Numbered from the stretch's first letter, positions 48,276 through 59,725 are shown. The stretch is 64,000 nt of DNA from Mycosarcoma maydis (GCF_000328475.2 NC_026483.1:496001-560000); one strand, 5' to 3'. Notes: generated from the letters alone by a model not told the origin. Program-made: numbers and translations.

Positions 48276-50108
48276 TTATTTTGCGCTGCCAGGAACGCTG
48301 CTGAGAACGCCGACGCCCTTGCTCCTGACGACCTCGAGACAAGCAGCGCATTTGGGATGTACCAACACGAGCTCAGCTCTCACCTCGTTGTCCGAACCAT
48401 TCCCAGCCTCGGAGGTCAGAAGCCCACCATGAAGAGTAGGCACCGATACGGTAAGGGGCGAGACCCCTCGTTGACCGATCCCGTGCAGTTCGGCTTGAGA
48501 GGTTCGGCGGCTAGTGCTGGCACTGTGTGACCTACTTTCTGCAGAAGGTGAGCGATGTTTTGATGGTGATGGAATATTGGTTGAGGGACGCTGCAGATCG
48601 CGTTGATTGTCCATCCAGCTGTCGACAGCACCTATGCCCGAGGGACGCTCAAGTGCCAGATCACAGGCGGCGCAATCATCGCAACCCGGCGCGATAGAGC
48701 TGACCATGGATGCGGCTGGCGGGATATCGGAGAGGGCTGCTGGAGGCGTCCTTGGGCTGACCGAGGAGGTGGTGATGGTGCTCGGAGCGCGATTGAATGC
48801 TTCCGGTCGCTGTTGACTGTTGGCATCTTGTTTTGCGAGGCATCGAGCACATCGGCAATTTTTCCCGCATCCACAAGGCGGTGGAACAAACTCGGTCGAC
48901 ATATCGACGGCTTGCAAGAGAAGTTCAATGCTCGGTGCTGCTGATGCAGTTGCGCCTTTACCCGAGCAGCAGGCGCTGGTGGCAACTTGCGATGAACCAG
49001 CTTCGCTTGAGGCAGGTTTAGCCAGTGTTGCGCTCGTAGCAGCTGAATGCCATGGTTGAAGACACGAGTCACCAGCGCATGAACAGTTCCCGGGGTCACA
49101 ATCGTCCATGCCATGCGTCGACTGTTGGGGAGAGACTGGAGATCGACGCTGTCGCTGGTCGGAGCAGCAAGTGCATGCGCCTGTGCTGCGGCAGCCGCAA
49201 GGATTCATGAGACTAGAGAGCGAGAGCCTTGGATAGCGAGGCAGTGCAGCCTCTCTATTCGATTGCGAAGCGGACACGCGGCCTTCGTAGTCGCGGGGAG
49301 CTTCGTGTGCTGAATGAATGCTGGGGAGGCTCCAAGAGTGATGAGATCGAGGTGGATGAATAGGAGCGAGAACATTGCCGTGCGTAGACGATTGCAAAGA
49401 TACATCGCTGGCTGCGTCAGCATCGTTGTCTTTGTGGCCAAGAGAAGAAATGTGGGATTGGGTTGAGCTTGACTGGGTTGAAATTTTCGACCTCTTGTAG
49501 GGACGAGGATCGTTTAGACAATCCACTGTTTTGGTAATGGCGGCCGTCTTGTCAACACGTGGCAAGATGGAAACATTGGAATTAGGTGCAACCGTCTTTT
49601 TGGGAAGGTGTGCAGTGGCTGCTGCAGATGTCGCGGCTGAAGAAGTCTTCTTTCCAGTGCAGTCGCATCGAACATGTCGACCGCTCTCTTTTCGCTTCTT
49701 GCGGCAAATCTCGCACTGGGTTGGTGGTCTTCCTTTGCTGCGAATGGGATAGAGAGGGCCCTTGGAGCCGTCCTTGTGGTTGCATGACGATGTTCGATGA
49801 CCACGGATGCATGAGGCGCACGCATATTTGAGTCCAGCGGCAGGCGGCTCGGTAGGAGCGTCGCCGTGGCTGGATCTGCGAGCAGGTGCGATGCGTACCA
49901 GCTCGCTTGGCTGATCGTGCGGGGGCGGAGGTATTGAGACGGACATTCTGTGCGTTGTGGTGTCCCGAGCGTTCGAGGTGGATGGTGAGGATGACAAGTT
50001 ACGCGTGTGAGATGATTCTCTGAAGCGCGAGGGCGAGATAGTAGGATCACTGTAGCGATGATAGAACAAGCTGGAAGGCCTCGCAGCGGAAGCTGTAGTC
50101 GCTGCCAT
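48276..50108 (-). CDS. Copper-fist transcription factor (Ace1/Mac1/Cuf1 type)
   Basis: Copper-fist proteins sense copper and switch genes for its uptake or detoxification. Two starts are possible: ATG 50108 (MAATTASAARPSS, 610 residues) or ATG 49946 (MSVSIPPPPHD, 556 residues). Most copper-fist domains lie near the N-terminus, which slightly favours 49946. The domain is well preserved: YACASCIRGHRTSSCNH, an inserted KDGSKGPLYPIRSKGRPPTQCEICR and KRKESGRHVRCDC, with the zinc ligands CxxC-x8-CxH and the KGRP minor-groove motif. The C-terminal two thirds contain several Cys clusters (CGCRSTGACTCC, CDPGNCSCAGDSC, CGCGKNCRCARC, CDDCAAC), which resemble copper-binding REP or Cys-rich modules. Activator or repressor cannot be told. 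Confidence 0.85.
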   Translation of the reverse strand: MAATTASAARPSSLFYHRYSDPTISPSRFRESSHTRNLSSSPSTSNARDTTTHRMSVSIPPPPHDQPSELVRIAPARRSSHGDAPTEPPAAGLKYACASCIRGHRTSSCNHKDGSKGPLYPIRSKGRPPTQCEICRKKRKESGRHVRCDCTGKKTSSAATSAAATAHLPKKTVAPNSNVSILPRVDKTAAITKTVDCLNDPRPYKRSKISTQSSSTQSHISSLGHKDNDADAASDVSLQSSTHGNVLAPIHPPRSHHSWSLPSIHSAHEAPRDYEGRVSASQSNREAALPRYPRLSLSSLMNPCGCRSTGACTCCSDQRQRRSPVSPQQSTHGMDDCDPGNCSCAGDSCLQPWHSAATSATLAKPASSEAGSSQVATSACCSGKGATASAAPSIELLLQAVDMSTEFVPPPCGCGKNCRCARCLAKQDANSQQRPEAFNRAPSTITTSSVSPRTPPAALSDIPPAASMVSSIAPGCDDCAACDLALERPSGIGAVDSWMDNQRDLQRPSTNIPSPSKHRSPSAESRSHSASTSRRTSQAELHGIGQRGVSPLTVSVPTLHGGLLTSEAGNGSDNEVRAELVLVHPKCAACLEVVRSKGVGVLSSVPGSAK

Positions 50109-50533
50109 GGTCAAGTCGAAAGCAAGCAGCAATGCAGATCCGGTCGCTATAGCCACGAAGGTTCTGAAGTACGGATGGCGGAGTAGGAGCGAGATGCGTG
50201 ATTGTGTTTTGTTGACCAGAAGAAGATGGTGGTGTGAGCGAAAGTTGGACAGAAGTCAGGATTGGAAGAGATGAACGCGGACCGATTGTTGTAACAAGCA
50301 CGGAGCATTGAGAGTACCAACGTCACTTGGGCTTCATCTTGGAGCCGACAAAACAGGTTGCATGTGTGTGGAGAAGGGGTCTGAGGGCAAGTCGAAAGGA
50401 CAGGTAGGGCATGGACCAACGGCAGTGAGCTTGGTGGAGGCTAGGGTCACGCTGGCATTGCTAAACGTGTGAGATCAACGAAGCGCTGGATGCGAGATTT
50501 GGGAACAAGTGGTGGTGAGACAGGCAAGGCGTT

Positions 50534-50572
50534 GCAAGCGTAGCAAGCGTAGCAAGCGTAGCAAGCGTAGCA
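50534..50572 (+). repeat. (GCAAGCGTA)n tandem nonamer, about 4.3 units
   Basis: Perfect 9-bp repeats upstream of the copper-fist gene, different from the heptamer family. Confidence 0.85.
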
Positions 50573-50863
50573 GGGGGTAAGGATAGGACACGGCAAGGAT
50601 GGTGTGAGGAGAAAGCGATGAGCAGTGGGACTAAATTGGCGCCGAAACCAGGGCGGAGGGTTTTTTAGTGCCGACTCACGACTCGTGACTGAGCGGAGGG
50701 TTATGTTGCGTGATACTACTCACAGACTGGTGACTGCTATTCGCCATTGCGCCTTGCGACGGCTCAAAACAAAAACAAAAAACAAGCGAGACGAGACAAA
50801 GCGAGTATTCTCAAGATTTGCAGCTGAGAACTTGGACATTCTCAGTTTCTCATCGGTGCATTT

Positions 50864-50893
50864 CACGATTCAAGTTTCGTGATTCGTGATTCG
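50864..50893. repeat. Heptamer cluster upstream of CLF1
   Basis: CACGATTCAAGTTTCGTGATTCGTGATTCG, mixed orientation, in the copper-fist/CLF1 spacer. Confidence 0.75.
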
Positions 50894-51762
50894 CAGCAAA
50901 AGGGTCCGGGGTGCAACACTCACTCGAAAAAGCCTCCGTGACTAACTCATGACGGATTTCTAGGTTTGCAAAACCCTCTTCCCACACCCTCGAGAATGTG
51001 TATCCATCGTGGATTCAGCCGTGACCAGATTCACGATTGAGCCAAAGTCTGCTCACTCTTGAGTCGATTCTGCTAGCGTAGTCATACTACCATACAGTCC
51101 AACCCTGAGACCACGCTAGCTTAGCGTCTTGGTGGCCCACATCTCGGCCATTCGTGTGAGTTTGTTATGACTCCTGGGTCGCGGGTTTTGCTCTCTCCGG
51201 CGACAAGCCTCCTCCATCTATCCTCGTGGCTTAGACCATCGCTTGTTGTCTCTCGAAAAAAAAACCCGCAGCGCTGTGCGCTAATTCTTTCGAGCGAGAT
51301 ATTTTGCTCACAAAGCCGAGGTCAGTGGCCTCGGGGAATGGGTTGAGGGCGGCTCGCTATGATGCATGTTGAAGATCTGATCCGGCGGTCCTTGCTCGCA
51401 CGTCACGTCGCACGCCACAAGCTACACCATTCACGATTTCTTGCAACTTGTTACGCCGTCTTTTGTTACGTCGTCTAATTACGAATCAAAGTCGTGAGTC
51501 AACTCACTGCTTAGAAAGCATGACTATTGCTGCCCATCGGATTTCGGATGCTGCTCCACGCCAAAGCCCTCACTTTTCCAAGTGGTGAAACTTGGCACTG
51601 CTTGTCCCCTCTTGATGCTCACTTCTAGTACCAAAGCAAGGTGTCAGACGAAATTTTTCTTACCATAGTACACCATCCCGAAGGCACACTGCTCAACAGC
51701 AGCCCCGATATCGCCAACTTCGGCTTGAAGGCGGCGCTGGCGCACCTGCACCCTCGCCCACC

Positions 51763-54108
51763 ATGTCTCGCTCGGCACCCCGAATCAAAAACCGCGCACC
51801 CGCGCCCATCCAGATCTCCGCCGAGCAACTGCTTCGCGAAGCACAGGAACGTCAAGAAGCACCCGCCTCTGCTCCTGTCCAGAAGATCGAAGACTATGAA
51901 GAGCTCGAAGAGTATCGTGGGCGCCGGCGCTCCGAGTTCGAGGATCGTCTCCGCCGAAATGGACTAAACATGTCAACATGGATCAAGTACGCATCGTGGG
52001 AAGCCAGCCAGGGCGAAATGGACCGTTGTCGTTCCATCTACGAACGTGCTTTGGACGTTGAACCTCACCATCTGCCCTTGTGGCTCCGTTACACAGAGCA
52101 AGAACTCAAGATGCGCAACGTTCAACATGCACGAAATTTGTACGACCGTGCCGTCAGCATTCTACCGAGGATCGATCAGCTTTGGTACAAGTACGTTCAT
52201 CTTGAAGAGCTACTCGGAAACATACCGGGAACGAGACAGGTATTTGAAAGATGGATGAAGTGGGAACCCGAAGAGAAAGCGTGGCATGCCTACATCAACC
52301 TCGAAGTGAGGTACGATGAATTGGATAGGGCAAGCGCGATATGGGAGAGATGCGTAACGTGCCACCCTGTACCCAAGCAGTGGATTCGATGGGCCAAATT
52401 CGAAGAAGATAGAGGCAATCTGGAGAAGGCAAGGATTGTCTTTCAGATGGCTCTCGACTATATTGGAGAAGACGAAGATGCGATGGAAAAGGCGCAAAGC
52501 GTCTTCACTGCCTTTGCAAAGATGGAGACTCGCCTGAAAGAGTACGAACGAGCAAGAGTGATCTACAAGTATGCACTCGAGCGGCTACCCAGGTCCAAGT
52601 CAGAGGGAATCTACTCGAGCTATACCCGCTTTGAAAAGCAATTCGGCACCATGAACAGTGTAGAGGATACTGTGATCGGCAAACGACGCATACAGTATGA
52701 GGAAGAGCTGGCAGCGCAAGAAGCAGGAGGTGCTCCTGCCGACTACGATACCTGGTTTGACTATTCTCGCCTCGAAGAGGACGCCTACCGTGCACTACTA
52801 GCTACGGGTGGGTCGCAAGATCAGCTCCAACAAGCCGTCAAACGTGTTCGCGAGGTGTACGAACGAGCGATCGCCCAAGTCCCTTCTTCACAAGAGAAGC
52901 GCGATTGGCGACGATACATTTTCCTCTGGCTACGCTACGCGCTTTTCGAGGAGATCGACACGCGCGACTACGATCGCACGCGCGAAATTTACAAGGCCGC
53001 CATTGCGCTGGTCCCGCACCGACGCTTCACATTCGCCAAGCTGTGGGTGCAGTACGCGCGCTTCGAAGTACGACGTCTCGAACTCACCGCCGCCCGCAAG
53101 ATTCTCGGCGCAGCCATTGGTATGGCACCCAAACTGAAGCTCTTCAGCAGCTACATCGAGCTCGAAGTGTCCCTCAAAGAATTCGACCGAGCGCGCAAGA
53201 TCTACGAAAAGGCGCTGGAATGGGATCCAACCAACTCGCAAACCTGGGTGCGCTTCGCCGAGCTGGAGAAGAACCTGTTCGATACCGATCGTGCACGAGC
53301 ACTGTTCGAATTGGGCGTGGGTCAGGCGGAGGGTGGAGAGGCAAGTGGCGGGTTGGACATGCCAGAGATTGTGTGGAAAGCGTACATTGATTTCGAATTT
53401 GAAGAGCGCGAGTGGGAGAAGGTGGATGCATTGTACGAAAGGTTATTGGCGAAGAGCGGACACGTCAAAGTGTGGATCTCGTATGCCTTGTCCAAGATCA
53501 ACCGAGCTACGGCGATCGAGGAAGATGAAGACGAAGAGGACGATGACCATGATCACGATGACGATATGGCGGCAACCCCATCGCGAGAGTTGACCGAAGA
53601 GGAAGAAGCGTTGCGTCAACAGCGTCGCTCAGCACTCGCATCTTCCGCGCGAGAAATCTTCCAGCGTGCCTACGACAATCTCAAATCTCGCTCCCTAAAA
53701 GACGAACGGGTTGCCTTGCTAGAATCTTGGAAATCGTTCGAACAACAACACGGTTCAGCAGAGACACTATCTCGAGTAGAGGCCAAATTCCCGCGGGTCG
53801 TCAAAAAACGCAGACAGGTGGAAGACAGTGCGGATGGAGCGATGGAGGAGTACTACGATCTCATCTTCCCCGACGACCAAGACGAGGGCAAAGGTGCTTT
53901 CAAGCTGTTACAGATGGCTCACGCTTGGAGAGCTGCCCAAGCGGCAAAGGAGCAGCAGCAGCAGCAGCAGCAATCATCGAGTGCTGAGACTGGTGCAAGT
54001 GCAAGTGCAGGTGCAGGTGCAACTGGGGATGATGTGCGGGATGAGGAGAGCATTGGCATTGCTATAGACGACGATCAAGAGCAGGATGCCAGCGGAGAAG
54101 AAGCATGA
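51763..54108 (+). CDS. CLF1: Pre-mRNA-splicing factor CLF1/Crooked neck (Syf3), HAT-repeat
   Basis: Clf1 is a scaffold of the NineTeen complex and the activated spliceosome. The ATG at 51763 ([19 protein letters not shown]) gives 781 residues; the start ends [16 protein letters not shown] as in other Clf1/Crn proteins. At least fifteen HAT repeats of about 34 residues cover residues 60-690, each with the pattern W-x-x-Y-x-x-x-E and A-R-x-x-[YF]-E-R-A (for example [18 protein letters not shown]). An acidic insertion ([21 protein letters not shown], about 588-608) lies between late repeats. The C-terminus carries a CAG-encoded glutamine run and an Ala/Ser/Gly-rich acidic tail. It converges on SET1, with 164 bp between stop codons. 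Confidence 0.96.
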
Positions 54109-54272
54109 GGCGCATACTTGCTGACTTCGACTCCGAGACTCATTTGCAACACTCACAGACTAGCACTTGTGACTCTCTGATATCTCAGAACTACACGCAA
54201 TGCAAAAGTTCATCCAAGGCAAAAAAAAAGACATGATCATTCCAAGTTGACTGGCCACGTTTTCTGCCTGAC

Positions 54273-57200
54273 CTACAAAAACCGCCTACATCCCGGACTA
54301 CCACACAAACACGGGATGGCATCTTCGTCGTCTGCGGAAGACTGAAACTTGTAGTCGTATGTCAGCTCTTCGCCCGCCCTGATGGCCGTTTTTGCAAACA
54401 GCACGATCCGCTTTTCCCCGTTGAGCGTCAATATCTTGGCGTTGCAGTTGGGCGTACAGCAGTGATTCATAAGGCGTGCAATGTTGCCCTTGTGCGTTGC
54501 ATCGACCACGAGATCGTCGTCGACGCGGAAGAGATACGTGCTGAAATTGCCCTGTCGTTCGTACTGCTTTTCGCGTTCATCGGCGACCTGTTGCCGAACC
54601 ACCTCGCCTACGTATTCGATCACCATATCGCCAGCAGGGATGAGCTCCATGGCGTAAAGTCCCCAATCGTGGATGGGGGACTTGGCGAACTTGAGCTGCT
54701 TCTTGCGCGTCCGCAGTTGGTTGAACTTGAATATGTCCGTGTCCGTGGCTGTTTCGCGCTTGTGCTGTTCGATGCCGAGGACGAGACGTCGTGAATCAGC
54801 ACGATTGTTTCGAGCTGATTGCAAAATTTGAGCGTTGCTGCTGGTATCGACATCTTCTGTTGCCTTGTTTCGGTCGGGCAGATGCATGGCTTTCTGCTCT
54901 GGTGGGATGCGGTAGTAGCCTTCAGTGCGCGCTGAGCCGGTGGAATGCTTTGGGATGCCTCCGGCAGCCATGGCTTGTTCCTCGGCTTCAACTTCGAGCT
55001 CGATTTCGTCAGGCAGGGTGTGTTCGCTTGCAAGTTCGCCTGTCCGACTTAGATGCTCGAGGGCCAGTCGCAGATAATGGCAATCCTCACTGTCCTCCAC
55101 GAGCCCTGCCTCAAACGGATCGACAAGAGCTGACTTTGCTTTCGCAGACGTTTTCGCTGGCTTTACCTTGGCTTTGGCTGCGGCTGTCTTTATGGGAACG
55201 TCTGTCTCGGGTGTGGCCGTTTCGCTGCCTTGATCCGCTTCGACGACAGCCTCCGGAGGCGCTACGTCCAACTTCTTACGGGCTGCTGTCGTGCCCTTCT
55301 TCTTCGAAACAGTTGCAGCTTTGACCTTGGGTATCTTCTTGGCCTTTGCTCCCACATCTACTTCGATTTGCTCTTCCCCGGTTGGCTCTACAGATGCAGA
55401 GACGGATCTAGATAGAGCATCCGTCTCCGTCGAATCTACATCGTCTGTACCAGCCTCTGCGTCCGACGCTTCGAGGAGCCATGCCGCTGCGCCGCGTCTC
55501 TTCGTGCTTGACTTCGATCTTGTATAACTGTTACGACGAGCTGCGACCACCATTCCACGTTCCATGTCGTCGCTTTCATTCTCGGAGCTCGAAACGTCCC
55601 GATCACGATGAACCTTGGACCTGTGTGTATGCCCCCTTTTCTTCTTTGCATCCGTCTGGTCTCGCTTTGCTTGTGAGGTAGTCGTGTCTGCATCGGAAGC
55701 TTTCTTTTTAGGATGTGCGCCAGCGAGCTTTCGGAAAGACGGAAGGCGCGCCTCGCCAGTTGCCTCGAATAATGTGGTGCCATGGTCGTTGATGCTTGTT
55801 GGGATGACAGGCTTCTTCATCGTAGCTTTAGCTAGCATCTTTCCACCTTCGCCATCTGGTTTCAGGTACGCAGTCAAATACGGACCTACCACGCGGCTCT
55901 TTACATCGCGGACAAACGTGTCAGCAAGCTCCTTCTGCAGCATGCGGAAGACGGCGTCCTGGAGCTCTGCAGCGGACCAGTCGACCTTTAGCTTCTCGTC
56001 GGCTGTCGGCGGGCGCAAACCTGTGTCGATCGCCTTACGCTCCTGCTTAGGGGGTGCAGGCATCGAGAGTGGTACGCTGGCGTGCTTTCCGCTCGGTGTC
56101 CTAATCTGCTGGCTAGGTGCGTGTTGAGATGGCGCCGAGCGAACATCCACTTGCAACGTGTAGCCTCCGATCGTAAGTGTCTCATTGACGACCTTGCACT
56201 GATTGGCCTCTTTAGAAGTGTGGAAAGCCGCATAGAAGCCTTTTTGGCCTTCGCGGACCCAGATCGGGGCGGTGCTCCGCAGCTGAGCTTCCACTGACGT
56301 GACATCGATATCGCAATTCTTGGGCCTTGGGATATGCACGTACGGGCGTTTCTTGTCTCGGAGCTCGTTAAGGATCTCTTCGTCGGGTCTCTTGATATCC
56401 TTGCGCGTTTCAGATCGCGAGCCTGCTGGAACCTGTGCATCGGCATATGGCTTGCTACGGTTGTACGTGTCATACTCTTCGGTGCCGCGTCGACGGTGAT
56501 AGGTTTCTGAAGAAGCCAGCTTCCTGCTCTCTTCATAACTTGACCTATAGCGTGAATGAGAGGTTGCGGAATACTCGTAGCGGTCCGTGTTGGCACGTGC
56601 AGAGGCCGGAGAAGAAGCATACGATGGGGAAGGAGCAGCAGGCATGAAGACTTTTGGCCCACGCGGTACTTGAGGCGGCGGCATGCTCTGCTTGGTTGTG
56701 CTTGGAGTGGCAGGCGAACTGCTTGCGGCCGCTGGAGGAGCAGGAGGAACGATGGTAGGTCGCAGCTTGTGCTCATTTTCAGCAAGCTTCGCTTTTATCC
56801 TCTCGGCGATCACCTCGCCATCACGATCGAGGAAAGCTTGGGCTCTAGTTTGCCCAATCATGCGGCCATTCAATGCGAGGCAAGCCGCTTTGGCAACCTT
56901 AGCGCCGTGCTGTGGGTTTTGGCCCGCTGGCATGCTCTCCAGAGGTTTGCCGTGCTCGTCAAAGTCGTGAGCAAATGTAACGCGGAAGATGCCAAGACTC
57001 TGTCCAATCTTGGGATCAATCTCGAGCTTGGAAGATTCGATGCGACCATGTGGAAGAATGTGAAGGAGAATCTGATGCGGCTGTAGCAAACCTGAGAGGT
57101 TGGTCAAGACAAGATTGCGCGGCGGCGGCAGCGGCTTTTTACCTCTCGAATTACTGTCCCACCTGAATGAGGCAGAGTGAAGGGATTCGCGATAACGGCT

Positions 57201-58679
57201 GGACTTCTTGCCAAGCCTGCGCGGGTCTCGGGTGTCGACATCGACAAGGTGCTTGTCTGCGGCTGATTTGTAGATGGACTTGACACCCTCTTTGTACGTA
57301 GCGGTGGCCATATAGTTCTTTCCTCTACACTCCACGGGAAGCTCGTGCGGAAGGAGGACATGGCCAAAAGATCGTTCCGAAGTCGCCTTTCTCTGCGTTA
57401 AGGGGTCTCTCGAGTTGTTGACATTGTCGTTAGTCTGTGATGATGGCCGCCTGGTAGAGGATGTTCGTGCTTCTTCTGCCTTCTCTCTAGTAGGAAGTGA
57501 GCGCGGGCTGTGCCTTCCTGAAGAGCCGTTTGCGGGCGGACGATCGGAGCGCGAGGGGGCTGTCGCAGAGCCATTCGGAGCAGATGAAGCACGAACTGCT
57601 GAATCAGCTTGATCAGGCCAGCGCTGTGGGCATGAATGGTAATCACGAGTTGTCGGTGGGGCAGGCGCCTCCTGATCCACTTCCGCGTGTTTAATGTAGA
57701 CAGCCCTTGCAACAGGTGTAGAGGCAGGGCCTTCTGATGCACTCTGAACCGAGGCCGACACTCGTCGCTGAGATTCGTGCCTGAGATCCTTGCTATCTTC
57801 CGACGTTCCGTTGAGACGGGTCGAGTGCTCATCTCGTTTGATCGTATGAGCGCTTCTGTCGGCTTTTGGTCGTCGGTCATCTCGACTGCTATATGTCCCA
57901 TTTGATCGATCTCGACTGCGCTCGCGACGACGCTCCCGGCTATGGTCTCGACTGCGGTAACGATCTCGACTGCGGCTGCGGCTGCGACTACGACTCCTGC
58001 TACGCCTTGTGGGGGCATATATCGAGTTTCCGTTAGAGTCGTCTCGAGAACGCTTTGTCTCATACTCGTCCTCCCGCCTAGACCTGTGAGGTTCACGGTC
58101 ATGGCGATACCTTTCATACCGAGCTGAGGGACGTTCGTTGCGCCAGTCGTCGTATTCGTAAGCACGCTGTGACCAGCGAGAGCGCCCTGAGTCCAGCGCC
58201 TCGCCGGTCTTCCTGTCGCCACCACGATCTGGCTTGGAGTCTAAGCGATTGGCGGTACCATTTTGGCGACGATGTGCTGACTCAGGCGATCTGTGCCGCA
58301 GCCTGGAAGTTGAATGCTCTGGTGATCGGTGTCGTTTTGTGCTGGAAAGGTCATTGCGCGCTTCGTCCCTGCGGTCGTCACGCGGAGTTGGAGAGTAAGC
58401 AGATCGCGCACTACGCCAGTGATCGTAGGCATCTGCATATCGAGAATCGTGTGAGGAGCGGCTTGAGCGGCGATAGTCGTCGTCGCGAACGTATTCGGTC
58501 GAGCGGCGCCTGTCGTAATCTCTGTCGCTGCGATGCCTCGCTTCTGGCGACGGTGGCCTTCGACCTTTCTCTGTCAGATGTCGATCCTCTCTGGACGATC
58601 GCGAATGAGATGAGGTCTGCTCGGAAAGCCTCGACGTCGACGCCGAGGTATAGCCATTTTGCTGTGAGGAATACGGCAT
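54273..58679 (-). CDS. SET1: Histone H3 lysine-4 methyltransferase SET1 (COMPASS)
   Basis: Set1 is the catalytic COMPASS subunit, methylating H3K4 at active genes. From the ATG at 58679 (MPYSSQQNGYTSAS) the product is 1468 residues. Residues 1-330 are Arg/Ser/Asp/Glu-rich with an SR-dipeptide run at about 225-265. An RRM-like domain starts near 520 (RNLVLTNLSGLLQPHQILLHIL), and a second RRM-like Set1 domain near 780 (YVHIPRPKNCDIDVTSVEAQL). Lys-rich linkers follow. The N-SET region (SEDCHYLRLALEHL ... TEGYYRIPP) leads to the SET domain at about 1326-1468 with WGLYA, IEYVGEVVR, NIARLMNHCCTPNC, LTYDYKF and a post-SET CLCGSPGCRRFL that ends the protein. Catalytic Tyr and the NHxCxPN pocket are intact. 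Confidence 0.95.
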   Translation of the reverse strand: MPYSSQQNGYTSASTSRLSEQTSSHSRSSREDRHLTEKGRRPPSPEARHRSDRDYDRRRSTEYVRDDDYRRSSRSSHDSRYADAYDHWRSARSAYSPTPRDDRRDEARNDLSSTKRHRSPEHSTSRLRHRSPESAHRRQNGTANRLDSKPDRGGDRKTGEALDSGRSRWSQRAYEYDDWRNERPSARYERYRHDREPHRSRREDEYETKRSRDDSNGNSIYAPTRRSRSRSRSRSRSRDRYRSRDHSRERRRERSRDRSNGTYSSRDDRRPKADRSAHTIKRDEHSTRLNGTSEDSKDLRHESQRRVSASVQSASEGPASTPVARAVYIKHAEVDQEAPAPPTTRDYHSCPQRWPDQADSAVRASSAPNGSATAPSRSDRPPANGSSGRHSPRSLPTREKAEEARTSSTRRPSSQTNDNVNNSRDPLTQRKATSERSFGHVLLPHELPVECRGKNYMATATYKEGVKSIYKSAADKHLVDVDTRDPRRLGKKSSRYRESLHSASFRWDSNSRGKKPLPPPRNLVLTNLSGLLQPHQILLHILPHGRIESSKLEIDPKIGQSLGIFRVTFAHDFDEHGKPLESMPAGQNPQHGAKVAKAACLALNGRMIGQTRAQAFLDRDGEVIAERIKAKLAENEHKLRPTIVPPAPPAAASSSPATPSTTKQSMPPPQVPRGPKVFMPAAPSPSYASSPASARANTDRYEYSATSHSRYRSSYEESRKLASSETYHRRRGTEEYDTYNRSKPYADAQVPAGSRSETRKDIKRPDEEILNELRDKKRPYVHIPRPKNCDIDVTSVEAQLRSTAPIWVREGQKGFYAAFHTSKEANQCKVVNETLTIGGYTLQVDVRSAPSQHAPSQQIRTPSGKHASVPLSMPAPPKQERKAIDTGLRPPTADEKLKVDWSAAELQDAVFRMLQKELADTFVRDVKSRVVGPYLTAYLKPDGEGGKMLAKATMKKPVIPTSINDHGTTLFEATGEARLPSFRKLAGAHPKKKASDADTTTSQAKRDQTDAKKKRGHTHRSKVHRDRDVSSSENESDDMERGMVVAARRNSYTRSKSSTKRRGAAAWLLEASDAEAGTDDVDSTETDALSRSVSASVEPTGEEQIEVDVGAKAKKIPKVKAATVSKKKGTTAARKKLDVAPPEAVVEADQGSETATPETDVPIKTAAAKAKVKPAKTSAKAKSALVDPFEAGLVEDSEDCHYLRLALEHLSRTGELASEHTLPDEIELEVEAEEQAMAAGGIPKHSTGSARTEGYYRIPPEQKAMHLPDRNKATEDVDTSSNAQILQSARNNRADSRRLVLGIEQHKRETATDTDIFKFNQLRTRKKQLKFAKSPIHDWGLYAMELIPAGDMVIEYVGEVVRQQVADEREKQYERQGNFSTYLFRVDDDLVVDATHKGNIARLMNHCCTPNCNAKILTLNGEKRIVLFAKTAIRAGEELTYDYKFQSSADDEDAIPCLCGSPGCRRFL

Positions 58680-59725
58680 TTCGATTGCTGCGACAGAATG
58701 GACTCTGGAATTAGTCTGCGAGACCGTCAGCTGTTCCAGCAAGGCGTAGTGAGTTGATCACTGTGATACTTTTAGCACTGATGCCGCATCATTGGTGTGG
58801 ACAGCTGATCTGTGTGTGATAGGAGACGGCAAATGCGAGAGGCAACAGCCTCCAGACAAATCGATCGACACGACTGGAAATCTACAAGCTTTTGGCTGCT
58901 CCGCTTGTAGTGTTGCTTGTCTGTGCCGGGAAAGGCGGAGCTGAAAGACAGCGAATGAGTCGAAGCGGATGAGCGAGCAGAGCCGTGGCTACCCGGATGA
59001 TGATCGCAAATACCAATCGTGAATCACGAATGATGGTTTCGAAAGCTCAACATTCGTGATTCTCAGATGAAAAAGATGCCGGAAAGCTTTTTGGCAGCCC
59101 CGCACACGCGACTCGGGACCCTCTCTCAAGTCACGGTTGGTTTCACAGAGAGAGAAAGAGAGAGATACCCTGTAGAGGCGGTTAAGTGTCGATTTCTACC
59201 ACAGTCGTGAGTATGGTTTGCTGTGCACTTGCCCACTCGGAGACTCGCGACTCTGATTCACAGATTACTCAGACTATTCAACGCGCTGAGCCGTGTTGGA
59301 TATTTAGACGGAAAGAAAAGTGTTAAGTTATCCACAAACAGTGCCCTTCACAACTCAGTCACCAGTGAGTCGTGAGTCACGGCACGGCGAAGGGTCTTCA
59401 ATGTTAGACTGGCAGACGAACCAAGGCGTCCATTCACGACTCCTGCAGGGTGATTCGTGATTTCGCTCATGGCCCTTGCGTGTTTCAAGCTTCACGCTTT
59501 ACATTCGTGATTCACGATTCACTCGACGATTCACGATTCACGTTGCACGTTTCAAACTGCCTCAATACATCTATACTCATCCAACCCGCCCAAAAAGCCT
59601 CGATCCGACTCTCCTATCAAACGACTTCTTGCCACTGAAACCTGACGTACCTGTCGGCACTCGGTCCAGAAAGCGAACATCGACATTGATCTCATAAGAC
59701 GAGTAAGAGCTGGAGCTGGCCTATC
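58680..59725. other. Divergent intergenic region SET1 / VPS29
   Basis: About 1.05 kb containing several heptamer copies (59016-59031, 59049-59062, 59443-59461, 59502-59543), a short GA tract (59145-59165), and pairs of CGTGAGT at 59205 and 59368-59380. No gene is supported. Confidence 0.55.
59502..59543. repeat. Heptamer cluster upstream of VPS29
   Basis: ATTCGTGATTCACGATTCAC followed by CGACGATTCACGATTCACG, a mix of inverted and direct units about 200 bp upstream of the VPS29 start. Confidence 0.8.

Larger units (their letters stand above)
50109..51762. other. Divergent intergenic region, copper-fist gene / CLF1
   Basis: About 1.65 kb. It includes a nonamer repeat (50534-50572), paired CTCACGACTCGTGACTG at 50676, a heptamer cluster at 50864-50893, and weaker copies at 51020-51040 and 51490-51500. 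No supported gene, RNA or copper-response motif was recognised with confidence. Confidence 0.5.
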
